From positions 124,001-188,000 of the forward strand of contig JARLGZ010000235.1 in NCBI GenBank assembly GCA_031292515.1: a stretch of 64,000 nucleotides of DNA, in the 5' to 3' direction. The DNA is from Puia sp. (GTDB lineage: Bacteria; Bacteroidota; Bacteroidia; Chitinophagales; Chitinophagaceae). Shown in pieces: positions 34,496-42,874 of the stretch (positions are counted from its first letter, which is position 1; every line of letters starts with the position of its first letter). Made by a program: the position numbers and the translations under genes. A model generated the notes under the pieces. That model saw only the letters and a program-made list of their open reading frames with translations. It ran no database searches and was not told the origin of the DNA.

Positions 34496-34772
34496 GATTG
34501 ATGTGGTGAGTGCAATCGTCAGTGGTGAGTGGTGAGTGCTGAATAGACATCTATAAAGCTCATCGCATTAACAGCGCCACTCACTACTAACCGCTCATCA
34601 TTCATTCTTTCTACAACTACCTGATACCTTACGAACCCACTCATTACCCACTCATTACCCACTATTTACGCATTCACTATTTCATGAACCCACTGACTGC
34701 CGACTACGCACCCACCTACCCAATTACGAACCCACTCACCACTCACCACTCACTACTCACAATCACGCTCCC
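34496..34772. repeat. Low-complexity spacer built of CACTCA/TGAGTG-type repeats
   Basis: The left end has GTGGTGAGTG-type copies (34503-34542) and the right end many CCACTCA copies (34733-34760); between them are further CCACTCATTACC and CACTA variants. The two ends are complementary in sense, so they could pair into a long imperfect stem. No coding sequence fits here. Confidence 0.6.
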
Positions 34773-34778
34773 AGCCAC

Positions 34779-36278
34779 TCAAAAGTCATTGCGGATATGT
34801 AAAAATAGCCCGTTTTGCCCTAATTGATTAAAGCTATAGTCAAACTTTAGCGTCAGATCGTAAAAAGTGACGAAATCCAGACCCAGACCAGCGGTGTACA
34901 ACATCCGGTTGGTCAGTGAATTCGCCGTGAAATCGCGGTTGTATATATAGCCGCAGTCGGCAAAGGCCCTGGCGTAGATCCGGATGGGAATCCTGTCGTG
35001 CGAAGGAATACGCGTAAACGGCAGGCTGGTGCTGTAAAGCTCCCTTAAAAACGAATTCCTGATCACAGACCCCGCCACCCCATCCACCACGTACTTGTCA
35101 AGCCCGCGCATATAGAGATCCCCGTAGCCCAGAAATTGCTGGTTGTAGAAAGGCTGGTCCAACGGCAGTTTCAGCATGCTCCAATTCCAGAAATTAAAAT
35201 AAGTCTTATAGGCTATCGGCCAGCTTCGGGTAAGCCTGGCATATAGTTGCCAAAGATTCATATCCGCATTGACCCCTTTCCGGGTGAGGCCGGTCTCTAA
35301 AAGAATGCCTTTCAGGGGATAGGGAATATAATCTGCATTGGAATAGTTCAATGTATAGGACAGCTCCGGATAAAAGATCGTCCTGTTGGCATTTTGAAAA
35401 TAATGCGGATTCCATACCGTAACCGCGCTGTCGATGCCGACCTTGTTAAAACTCAGCCTTATGAAATGCCGGGTATGCAGGGCGGGACGATAGTAATATC
35501 GAAGGGACAGGTTCATCCGTTCGTAGAGGTATTTCCCCGAATAAGGGATCGTGTCTGAATTGATAAAATATTGCCGGTTGCCTGCGGTCAGCACATTCAG
35601 CTCCTTTTGTTCCGAATAGATGACACTCATGCCTAACCCCTGTTTCAGGGCCCTGTCGAAAAAAGGCAGGTCATAGGCCGCCTCCAACTGGCGGGAATAA
35701 CCGGTGATGAACCAGGCACGCAGGTAGTCGTTGCGCCCGGTAAAATTATACCAGGAGAGCTTCATGCCGTAATTTAGCCGGCTCAGGCTGTAGTCCCGTT
35801 CCGACCAGACGGATAAATTACGATCCGCAGGCCGCACGTAGGGCAGCGGGAAAAGATACCATCGCTCTTTTACGTCGATGGCTATATCCACGGTATGACC
35901 CCTGAAATCCTGTACGTAGACGATCGCATCATTAAACAGGTGGATATTGATCAGCTGTTCCCTCGCAAGCCGGAACGCCTGCAGGAGTTGATCCAGGCGA
36001 AGCGTGTCGCCTCTTTTAAAGGTCAGTTCCCGCTCGATGATATAAGCACGGGTCTTGCGGTTGCCCCTGATGCGTATCTCCCCGATCACAAAACATGCCC
36101 CATCCCGACGGGGCGGGAGGAGATGAACGTGTGAAGGATCCGTAGGACCAACTGTGTGTAAGGAATCCCCGGCGCCCGCAGATTGCCAGGCAAATGCCGG
36201 CCCTCCGTAAAACAGAAGGCATACAAAAAACAGCCGGGAAGTGTAAACTCGATAAGAAGAAGGCCGCCCGCGGTCCAT
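34779..36278 (-). CDS. BamA/TamA-family (Omp85) outer membrane protein
   Basis: A 499-residue exported protein. After a signal peptide (about 1-31) one POTRA-like domain is visible (IGEIRIRGNRKTRAYIIERELTFKRGDTL, about 60-135). A beta-barrel fills the remaining length (for example MKLSWYNFTGRNDYLRAWFITGYSRQLE, LEPSW-like aromatic strands, and DLTLKFDYSFNQLGQ near the end). With one POTRA it is smaller than BamA and may be a TamA-like or transport porin. Its ATG overlaps the TGA of the CBS gene, implying translational coupling. Confidence 0.85.
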   Translation of the reverse strand: MDRGRPSSYRVYTSRLFFVCLLFYGGPAFAWQSAGAGDSLHTVGPTDPSHVHLLPPRRDGACFVIGEIRIRGNRKTRAYIIERELTFKRGDTLRLDQLLQAFRLAREQLINIHLFNDAIVYVQDFRGHTVDIAIDVKERWYLFPLPYVRPADRNLSVWSERDYSLSRLNYGMKLSWYNFTGRNDYLRAWFITGYSRQLEAAYDLPFFDRALKQGLGMSVIYSEQKELNVLTAGNRQYFINSDTIPYSGKYLYERMNLSLRYYYRPALHTRHFIRLSFNKVGIDSAVTVWNPHYFQNANRTIFYPELSYTLNYSNADYIPYPLKGILLETGLTRKGVNADMNLWQLYARLTRSWPIAYKTYFNFWNWSMLKLPLDQPFYNQQFLGYGDLYMRGLDKYVVDGVAGSVIRNSFLRELYSTSLPFTRIPSHDRIPIRIYARAFADCGYIYNRDFTANSLTNRMLYTAGLGLDFVTFYDLTLKFDYSFNQLGQNGLFLHIRNDF

Positions 36279-36940
36279 CAGATATTCAGGTAATTCATCA
36301 GGTGGTCATAATTGCTGCGCAATTCGTTTTCATACAGCTCTTCACCGAAATAATATTTCACCTGGTATTCATAACGCTGGAAGGTCGCGATGATATCGGA
36401 TATCTCGAGCTTATTGATCCGCAGGGCAACGTAGAAACTCCCGGAAAGCAGATCGATATAGGTATTTAACTGGGTTATCTGGGCATCATTGGTTTCCACA
36501 AGCTTGCTGATCTCCGAAAAAGAGAAACTGACTTTTTCCATTTCCAGTACGATGATGCCCCCCGATTCCTTCACCCCCGCGATTTTACCCAGGTGTTTGA
36601 GCAGGTCCGTTGCAGTGATGGAGCCGACATATTCCGATTCTTTATTGACAACGGGGATGAGCGTAAGACTGTATTCATTTGCGAGCTGGACGGCTTCAAA
36701 AAAGTAGGATTCCGCGTGCGCGACTGCCCTTCCGAAACTGTTCTGAAATTGAGTAAGCTGCAGCTTGTCATCATCCGCATTCAGGAGATCGTCCTCGCTG
36801 ACCAGGCCGGTGAATTTGTCCTCCTCGACGACAGGCAAATGCGTAACATGGAAATCGGCCATAAGCTCCAGGGCCTGCGAGACAGGGTCATTGAGGTGCA
36901 AATACGGGATACCAACAGATATGATTTCTTTGTTTAACAC
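36278..36940 (-). CDS. CBS-pair protein with C-terminal ACT-like domain
   Basis: A 220-residue cytoplasmic protein. Two CBS repeats are visible (about 8-60, DFHVTHLPVVEEDKFTGLVSEDDLL; about 75-125, LTLIPVVNKESEYVGSITATDLL). A following segment (about 135-220, GGIIVLEMEKVSFSFSEISKLVE, SFYVALRINKLEISDIIATFQRY) looks like an ACT-type regulatory fold. CBS pairs bind adenine nucleotides. The start is GTG 36940. It is coupled to the Omp85-like gene and sits in the usual Bacteroidota CBS-nadK region. Confidence 0.88.
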   Translation of the reverse strand: MLNKEIISVGIPYLHLNDPVSQALELMADFHVTHLPVVEEDKFTGLVSEDDLLNADDDKLQLTQFQNSFGRAVAHAESYFFEAVQLANEYSLTLIPVVNKESEYVGSITATDLLKHLGKIAGVKESGGIIVLEMEKVSFSFSEISKLVETNDAQITQLNTYIDLLSGSFYVALRINKLEISDIIATFQRYEYQVKYYFGEELYENELRSNYDHLMNYLNI

Positions 36941-36998
36941 AAGTTTGCAGCTTTTTCATCCGTTTAGAAGGCAAGTGACAATAACAAGACGATAAAAA

Positions 36999-37775
36999 TC
37001 ACGCAACCGCTGCCGGCTCGTTTAGTTTTCTCAGAAATTTATGCAAAATCTTATTGAATTCGTCCGGTGTCTCCATCATCGGAGCATGACCGCACTTGTC
37101 AATAAAATATAATTCGCTGTTGGGGATCAACCGTTGAAATTCCCTTCCGACAAAGGGGGGGGTGATGGCATCGTTGTTTCCCCAGATCAATAACGTCGGT
37201 ATTTTGATTTGATTGAGTTCCTCCCCAAGATTATTTCGGATGGCGCTCTTTGCAAGGGCAATAATCTTAATCGCCTTCAGGCGGTTATTGACGATCTCGT
37301 ATACCTCGTCCACCAGCTCCTTGTCGGCAGTGGAAGGATCATAAAAGGTCAATTCCGTCTTTTTCTTTATATACTCATAATCCCCGCGCTTCGGATAAGA
37401 GTCTCCCATGCCATTTTCAAACAGACCGGAACTGCCGGTAAGTGTGATGGATTTGATGCGCTCCGGATGTCTCAGGGCATGGACCAGGGCTACATGCCCC
37501 CCCAGGGAATTACCCAGCAAATTTAAATTCCTGTAATCGCGGTACTCGATAAACCGGTGTACGAATTTCTCCAGGCCGCCAACCGTCGTATGAATCAGGT
37601 CCATCTCAAACAAGGGCAGGATCGGCACTACCACTTTGTAGTGATGCCGGAAATATTCGATCAGGTCCATGAAGTTGCTCAGGGCGCCGAAAAGCCCGTG
37701 TAATAAAACCAACGGTTCTCCCTCACCCTCTTCTATGAATCTGAACTTTTCCTCTTGTTTGATTTCGTATTGCAT
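36999..37775 (-). CDS. Alpha/beta-fold hydrolase
   Basis: A 258-residue hydrolase. The oxyanion segment LLHGLFGALSN lies near 24, the nucleophile elbow NLLGNSLGGHVAL near 88-100, the acid in IWGNNDAITPP and the catalytic His in DKCGHAPMMETP. All three catalytic residues are present. The substrate is not evident (esterase, haloalkane or meta-cleavage-like). It is cytoplasmic and lies between the CBS gene and cvpA on the same strand, with about 60 and 110 base gaps, so it may be its own unit. Confidence 0.9.
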   Translation of the reverse strand: MQYEIKQEEKFRFIEEGEGEPLVLLHGLFGALSNFMDLIEYFRHHYKVVVPILPLFEMDLIHTTVGGLEKFVHRFIEYRDYRNLNLLGNSLGGHVALVHALRHPERIKSITLTGSSGLFENGMGDSYPKRGDYEYIKKKTELTFYDPSTADKELVDEVYEIVNNRLKAIKIIALAKSAIRNNLGEELNQIKIPTLLIWGNNDAITPPFVGREFQRLIPNSELYFIDKCGHAPMMETPDEFNKILHKFLRKLNEPAAVA

Positions 37776-37887
37776 CAGCTGGTAAATTCTATGCCTAATT
37801 ATTCGCTAAAATAAACGTTTTCATGGAAAAATCATCCCTGACGAAGTAAAGAACAATTATTTCCAACACAAATTTACAACTCCGCCA

Positions 37888-38427
37888 TTAATGACCATAC
37901 CGTCGCCCCAGGTGATCGAAAAAATCCTCGAGCTCCGTAAACATTCCCTTAAAAAGGGGAATGACCTTGCCCATTGCGTCGATGACCGCAGGCCCCCATG
38001 GTTGGACGTATGGATAGACCAGGGAAGAGGAAATAACGGAAAAACGGAATATATGCAGTTGCGCAGCATAAAATAAAAATACGCTGAATACGACGCAATA
38101 AAGAGCCATATATAGGACAATCCCTCCCAATTTGTTCACCCAGCCCATCAAAGTCAGGTCGATGGTCAGTTCCAGAAAACGCCCCGACCATATTACCAAC
38201 AGGCTGACGACCCCATAGACCAGCAAAAAAGCCAGCAAGGGTAGCCATTTCGCCGATACGTGTAAGGTACCTTTAAGGTAGCCCGCCACCAATGCCGAAA
38301 GCTTGATCGCCGCGGCCAACCCGATCACGATCGCCAGCACCGAGAAGACCGCGATGATCAGCCCCTGCTGTATTCCCCGGAAGACAGCCAATATCAGACA
38401 GATTGCGAATAAAATATCAATTATCAT
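37888..38427 (-). CDS. CvpA-family membrane protein
   Basis: A 179-residue protein with four hydrophobic segments (about 1-22, 27-48, 62-82, 98-120), as in CvpA. IIDILFAICLILAVFRGIQQGLI is the typical start. E. coli CvpA is linked to colicin V production and envelope stress; the biochemical role is unknown. ATG 38427 is chosen over TTG 38433. The yqeY stop is nine bases upstream, so gldC, yqeY and cvpA probably form one operon. Confidence 0.88.
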   Translation of the reverse strand: MIIDILFAICLILAVFRGIQQGLIIAVFSVLAIVIGLAAAIKLSALVAGYLKGTLHVSAKWLPLLAFLLVYGVVSLLVIWSGRFLELTIDLTLMGWVNKLGGIVLYMALYCVVFSVFLFYAAQLHIFRFSVISSSLVYPYVQPWGPAVIDAMGKVIPLFKGMFTELEDFFDHLGRRYGH

Positions 38428-38436
38428 GCGCAAAAA

Positions 38437-38895
38437 CTACACCTGTTGCGACAGTAGTTCCTTTACGGCAGCACTGATGGACTTACCGTCGGCCTGTCCG
38501 GCAAGTTGTTTCGTGGCGGCCCCCATGACTTTTCCCATATCGGCCGGAGAAGACGCTCCGGTAGCCTCGATGATCTTCCTGACGACCTCTCTAAGCTCCT
38601 GCCCCTCCAACTGCCTGGGCAAAAACTTTTCTATCACCCCGATCTCCTCCTCTTCCTTGCCAGCCAGATCGGGCCTGTTCTGCTGCCGGTAGATCTCGAG
38701 CGAATCCCTGCGTTGTTTGATCAGCTTTTGCAGAAGCCTGATCTCCTCCTCTTCTTTGACCTCGCCCCCGGCCCCTTCGGAGGTCTTAGCCAGGATAATG
38801 GCCGCCTTGATCGCCCGCAGTCCGCGCAACGCCGCTTCATTCTTAGCCAGCATAGCCGTTTTTAACTCGGCCATTACTTTTTGTTCTAAACTCAT
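38437..38895 (-). CDS. yqeY: GatB/YqeY-domain protein
   Basis: A 152-residue all-helical protein homologous to the tail domain of GatB. LEQKVMAELKTAMLAKNEAALRGLRAIKAAI begins it, and PADMGKVMGAATKQLAGQADGKSISAAVKELL ends it. It probably binds tRNA or aids amidotransferase-like steps, but a firm role is not known. Length matches the family (about 150). It lies 19 bases after gldC. Confidence 0.93.
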   Translation of the reverse strand: MSLEQKVMAELKTAMLAKNEAALRGLRAIKAAIILAKTSEGAGGEVKEEEEIRLLQKLIKQRRDSLEIYRQQNRPDLAGKEEEEIGVIEKFLPRQLEGQELREVVRKIIEATGASSPADMGKVMGAATKQLAGQADGKSISAAVKELLSQQV

Positions 38896-38914
38896 ACAGT
38901 TGAAATTTAGCTGT

Positions 38915-39262
38915 TTATGCCTTGTTCTCCTTCAATTGCTGTTCCCTGAATTTACTATAAAAAACCTTTGCAAAGTCTTTTATATCTTTTACAAGGGTTG
39001 CATCCTGGGTTGCACGCTGGTAGGTCTCCGCCATCGTCATAAACGTCTGATAAAAGAAATCAGCCATTTCATCCACCATCATATCCTTGGTCCACAAGTC
39101 GATCCGGAGGGCGGTCTTATCCGCTCCATCCCAGAATGCCAGCATCATTGCCCGGGCCTTTCGAACGTCTGCGGCGCTCGTGTCGGATGCCTGCCAGTTG
39201 ATCTGCTCGGGGACCTTGTCCCCGTCCAACACCACATCAATAGTTATCGAAGATTTTCGCAT
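38915..39262 (-). CDS. gldC: Gliding motility protein GldC
   Basis: A 115-residue cytoplasmic protein. SSITIDVVLDGDKVPEQINWQASD and KTALRIDLWTKDMMVDEMADFFYQTF match GldC, found across gliding and non-gliding Bacteroidota. Its molecular role is unclear; in Flavobacterium loss weakens gliding. ATG 39262 is preferred to TTG 39268. It starts a short unit gldC-yqeY-cvpA. Confidence 0.9.
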   Translation of the reverse strand: MRKSSITIDVVLDGDKVPEQINWQASDTSAADVRKARAMMLAFWDGADKTALRIDLWTKDMMVDEMADFFYQTFMTMAETYQRATQDATLVKDIKDFAKVFYSKFREQQLKENKA

Positions 39263-39323
39263 AGACAATATTTAACAGCCGCAAGTTATCACTGATTTTC
39301 GAATATTCGGGACACCGAGAAGG

Positions 39324-40412
39324 CTAATCGGGAAAGGCCTGGCGGATACCCTCCCTAACCTTTTGGACGGATGCCTCCCAACTAAACCCTGATAAACGGG
39401 ATTTCCCTTTATTAATCAAGCTATTACGCAGATTTTCATCCTTATAGACAGCCATCATGCGATCTGCCAGCGGGGCGGGCTCTCCGCTCTCGATATATAA
39501 AGCGGCATCTCCGGCTACTTCCGCCTGACATCCAAAAGCAGATGTGATCACGGGGACACCCGCCCGGAAGGCATTCAGCACAGGCAGCCCCGTTGCGCCC
39601 ACGGCAAAGGGAGAAATCAGCGCATAAGCGCCGCCAACGAGCTTTGTTTCCGGGGAAGGCACAAGATCCCTGATATGAATGTCATCCCGGTATTTGTAGC
39701 TCTGAAGCTTCCCGGTAAAAGCGGCGTCCGGGTGCCCCGTGCCCGCGAAGACCAGCTGCATATTTGATTGCTGCCTCTTTTTAAACAGTGAGAAGGCCTT
39801 TAATATATTTACCAGGTCTTCTTCCCGAAGCCCGTTAAAAAAAATCAGGAAATACTCCTTACCCCCTGCAAAAGCGATCTTCGCCTTCTCCCTCTCCACC
39901 CACGGAAGCGGCAGAAAATTGTCCCCCGGCCCTCCATAGATCACGAAGACCGGTTGGGCAACCCCGTTGTTTTTCTCGAGCAGCGCGTCTTTGTCTTTCT
40001 CGGAAAAGGCAAAGAGCACATTCCGGCGGCCCTCGCTTTCAAGACCAGGCGCTCCTTTCCTCCGAATGCGGTCCCGCAGATCCCAGCTGCACTGGGTAAC
40101 GGGCAGGCGGGGCCTGGCATCGCCATCAAAACTCATAAAAAGAGAAGCCCCGGATCGTTTCACGATCGACGGAAGACGTAAGGATTGCCATAGCCTCTGT
40201 CCCCAGCCTCCCCTGATCCTTCTTTTCACCACTATTTTTTCAAGAGACAGATCCGCCAAACGATTTTGCGGACCCGAGTCGTCGACCAGCAATTGCCAAT
40301 CTATACTATCGCCGTTTTTCGTAAGTAATTCCAGGCAATGAAAAATAATTTCGCTTTTTTCAGCGTTCAGGGGGTTTTCCTGCAAGGATCCGCAATCTAT
40401 CAGGATGCGCAT
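39324..40412 (-). CDS. Glycosyltransferase, GT4-like
   Basis: A 362-residue GT-B-fold glycosyltransferase. The C-terminal Rossmann half has QLVFAGTGHPDAAF, then SPFAVGATGLPVLNAFRAGVPVITSAFGCQAEVAGDAALYIESGEP, the region that binds the sugar nucleotide. In most GT4 enzymes this has two acidic residues in an E-x7-E pattern; here the equivalent positions appear to be non-acidic (Ala/Gly and Asn). Sugar and acceptor are unknown; LPS or glycoprotein synthesis is possible. ATG 40412 is set by a TACCTTTG box at 40417-40424. Confidence 0.85.
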   Translation of the reverse strand: MRILIDCGSLQENPLNAEKSEIIFHCLELLTKNGDSIDWQLLVDDSGPQNRLADLSLEKIVVKRRIRGGWGQRLWQSLRLPSIVKRSGASLFMSFDGDARPRLPVTQCSWDLRDRIRRKGAPGLESEGRRNVLFAFSEKDKDALLEKNNGVAQPVFVIYGGPGDNFLPLPWVEREKAKIAFAGGKEYFLIFFNGLREEDLVNILKAFSLFKKRQQSNMQLVFAGTGHPDAAFTGKLQSYKYRDDIHIRDLVPSPETKLVGGAYALISPFAVGATGLPVLNAFRAGVPVITSAFGCQAEVAGDAALYIESGEPAPLADRMMAVYKDENLRNSLINKGKSRLSGFSWEASVQKVREGIRQAFPD

Positions 40413-40416
40413 GCCC

Positions 40417-40424
40417 CAAAGGTA
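40417..40424 (-). promoter_or_regulatory. -7 promoter box (TACCTTTG) of the glycosyltransferase gene
   Basis: TAnnTTTG on the minus strand, four bases before ATG 40412. It shows that the longer frame to 40487 is not the start. Confidence 0.55.
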
Positions 40425-40662
40425 GCCCCACAGGCGGCCATAAAAAAATAAGTCCTTCGACGAGCTACTCAAATGCTTGCTTTTCAATGTACTTATTCTC
40501 CGGCAGCATTTTCACTCCATGGAAAATGTGGTTTTTACTATGCCCGGAATTCGGGTATAAATGCTTACTCTTATTTATTCTTTCTGGATACCTTTGACTT
40601 ATTAATCCGTATTTAATCCGTTTTTTTTAATCCGATCCGCTCACCTAAAAAAATCAGTGCCT

Positions 40663-41910
40663 ATGAAACCTGTGTACTCGTTGATGATTTCGTTGTGTAT
40701 TTCCATGGCGGTCCTCACTTCAAACGCTTGCTTCGCCCAATGCACCTGCTGGACAGGTCTTGCGGCCACTCCGATAACAAATACTTTTACGCTCCCGACG
40801 ACCAATGTGACAAGTGCGAATCTCACATTTAACCAGATGGACCCGAGTGTCGGCGATTTGAGCTGTATGACGTTCAATTATAATATTTCAGGTCAGACAA
40901 CGACAGGTGTCCGCAACTACGCATCTTCCACGGCGCTATTGCTTCCTACCGACCCGCTCTATAGCCCTACCGGCCGGTTGAAATATATTTTTTCGCTGGG
41001 TATCACCCCGGATATCGAAGGATCGGGCTTTTCCATCCTAAATCCTTTTTCGAAGCTCTACACCGATTCACTGGGTGCTTACGGTCAGCCGGACGACACC
41101 ACGACTTTTGGGCCTGATATGATCTTTACCAATTATAGTGGCTCGCAGACCTATGGGGGAGATGGAAGCTATCTGGGTTTGGGAACCGTCAATTTCTCCT
41201 ATTCCATCAGCGGAGGCCTGACTACCATAAAAGGGGGCACCAATTTCAGCCAGAAGATCATCACCGATTATTGGGGAAACTTTTCATTGACTTATTATTA
41301 CTGTCCCTTTAAACCGCTGGCGACCGGGATCACAAACTTTACAGCCGTTCCCGGTGCGGATGGACAAAGTGTCAACATACAATGGACGGCCGACAACGAT
41401 GTAAACAACACCTTATATGAAATACAAGTCAGTACAGATGGAAATCAGTTCATCAACGTCGGACAGCAACAAGACCATGCTGCTACAGCAGGTGCTACGA
41501 CTCAATACCAATATCAATACAACTTTAATCAGGCTAATGTGGGCAAGCTCTATTTCCGCCTCCAAAGGACAGACCCATCAGGGAAAATAAGCTTTTCCGC
41601 CATCCTCCAGGTAGACCTTACCAAAGGCAGCGCCACGGGTATCGACGGCGGCCAGGTCGCCTACCATACCTACCCCAACCCGGTAAAGGACCGGCTGGTA
41701 TTCCAGTTCACCGAGAGCCAGACAGGATCCTTCCTGCTTGAACTGGTCAATACCGTGGGCCAGGTCATGCAGCAGAAACCGGTGGTTCTGAATGGTACCA
41801 GCCTTATCAACCTGGACATTACCGGCCACCCGGCTCCGGGCTTGTATTATCTGCGGACAAGAGACCTTACGCATAATAAGAGTTACCTGTCCAAAATACT
41901 GATCGATTAA
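40663..41910 (+). CDS. Secreted protein with type IX secretion sorting domain
   Basis: A 415-residue protein. A signal peptide (about 1-27, ending in CFAQ) leads into a beta-rich, Ser/Thr/Asn-rich region with no recognised enzyme motif. A fibronectin-like segment follows (about 225-320, WTADNDVNNTLYEIQVSTDGNQF, YFRLQRTDPSGKISFSAI). The last 80 residues are a T9SS type A sorting domain: TYPNPVKDRLVFQF, LELVNTVGQVMQQK and GLYYLRTRD with a KSYLSKILID end. It is exported by the type IX system and probably attached to or released from the surface. ATG 40663 is chosen over GTG 40657. A terminator follows. Confidence 0.9.
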   Translation: MKPVYSLMISLCISMAVLTSNACFAQCTCWTGLAATPITNTFTLPTTNVTSANLTFNQMDPSVGDLSCMTFNYNISGQTTTGVRNYASSTALLLPTDPLYSPTGRLKYIFSLGITPDIEGSGFSILNPFSKLYTDSLGAYGQPDDTTTFGPDMIFTNYSGSQTYGGDGSYLGLGTVNFSYSISGGLTTIKGGTNFSQKIITDYWGNFSLTYYYCPFKPLATGITNFTAVPGADGQSVNIQWTADNDVNNTLYEIQVSTDGNQFINVGQQQDHAATAGATTQYQYQYNFNQANVGKLYFRLQRTDPSGKISFSAILQVDLTKGSATGIDGGQVAYHTYPNPVKDRLVFQFTESQTGSFLLELVNTVGQVMQQKPVVLNGTSLINLDITGHPAPGLYYLRTRDLTHNKSYLSKILID

Positions 41911-42061
41911 CACGAAAGCAAACCCGGCCAATCGCCCGGTGCGATCCGTCCTTGCCTGTTTGCCAAAAGATATTCTATTCGTCCGGAAACCCGTCCGAAA
42001 ACAGATCAAAGGGTCCCTGAAAAGATCCGCCTATGAAAACCGCCCGCCATTACCTGTGAAG

Positions 42062-42090
42062 GCCTTCCCGAGGGAGGCTTTTCTTTTTTG
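42062..42090 (+). terminator. Terminator after the T9SS cargo gene
   Basis: Stem GCC..TCCC/GGGA..GGC (42063-42078) with a bulged T and a GA loop, followed by TTTTCTTTTTTG. Confidence 0.7.
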
Positions 42091-42104
42091 TCAACATTTT
42101 ACCG

Positions 42105-42112
42105 TAGGTTTG
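42105..42112 (+). promoter_or_regulatory. -7 promoter box (TAGGTTTG) of the DUF4290 gene
   Basis: TAnnTTTG match, 15 bases before ATG 42128; it lies just behind the terminator of the previous gene. Confidence 0.6.
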
Positions 42113-42127
42113 TAAAAAGTGTATTCA

Positions 42128-42844
42128 ATGGAAAGCATGGAGTATAATACCACGCGAAATCACCTGATCATGCGGGAATACGGTCGGCATATCCAGAAAA
42201 TGATCGAGTACTTGCTGACACTGGAGGATCCGGATAAAAGACAACGTAATTCACAGGCTGTTATAGAGCTCATGGGATTTCTCAACCCTCATCTGAAGAA
42301 TGTGGAGGATTTCAGACACAAACTCTGGGATCATCTCTTCCTGATCTCCGATTTTAAACTGGAAGTAGCTTCTCCCTATCCTATCCCGACACGGGAGACA
42401 TTAAGGGCAAGACCTAAACCGCTGAAATATCCAAAACGCTACCCGAAATTATTGCACCTCGGCAAGAATCTCGAGCTGGTGATCAACAAGGCCCTGGCCG
42501 AAGAGAATCCCGACAAGCGGAATGGTTTTGCCAATGCCGTGGCGTATTATATGAAGCTGGCGTATAACAACTGGCATAAAGAGACCGTACACGACGACGC
42601 CATCCAAAGCGAACTAAACGTTATCACGGCCGGGCAGCTGGAATTTACCAATACGCCGTATGTGAAGAGCTTCCGCCCCAATGAGAACCGCGAGCGGGAA
42701 CGGGGAGGATATGGCGACTATCGCAATAAAAGGAATAACCAGAAGTTTCAGCCCAGGGGAGGCGGCGGCCGGAATGACCGGAATGACCGCAACGACAGGA
42801 ACAATGACCGGAGCGGCGGCAAATTCAAAAAGAAAAGATTCTGA
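42128..42844 (+). CDS. DUF4290-family protein with Arg/Asn/Asp-rich tail
   Basis: A 238-residue protein. Residues 1-180 are the Bacteroidota DUF4290 domain (YNTTRNHLIMREYGRHIQKM, KRYPKLLHLGKNLELVINKAL, RNGFANAVAYYMKLAYNNWHKE), of unknown function. The last 55 residues are low-complexity: RERERGGYGDY, QKFQPRGGGG and repeated RND triplets, ending in KFKKKRF. Such basic RGG-like tails often bind RNA (inference). murA follows 30 bases later, a conserved neighbour in this phylum, so co-transcription is likely. Confidence 0.88.
   Translation: MESMEYNTTRNHLIMREYGRHIQKMIEYLLTLEDPDKRQRNSQAVIELMGFLNPHLKNVEDFRHKLWDHLFLISDFKLEVASPYPIPTRETLRARPKPLKYPKRYPKLLHLGKNLELVINKALAEENPDKRNGFANAVAYYMKLAYNNWHKETVHDDAIQSELNVITAGQLEFTNTPYVKSFRPNENRERERGGYGDYRNKRNNQKFQPRGGGGRNDRNDRNDRNNDRSGGKFKKKRF
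42770..42796 (+). repeat. 9-bp tandem repeat coding for Arg-Asn-Asp
   Basis: Three 9-base units (two CGGAATGAC and one CGCAACGAC) in the tail of the DUF4290 gene; each encodes RND. Confidence 0.6.
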
Positions 42845-42874
42845 TAATACCCGGCATTTACCAAATCCATTCCA

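Noticed and set aside
34496-34772. CRISPR array
   Set aside because: Repeats are only 7-10 bases, irregular in spacing and sequence, with no spacers of constant length and no cas genes.
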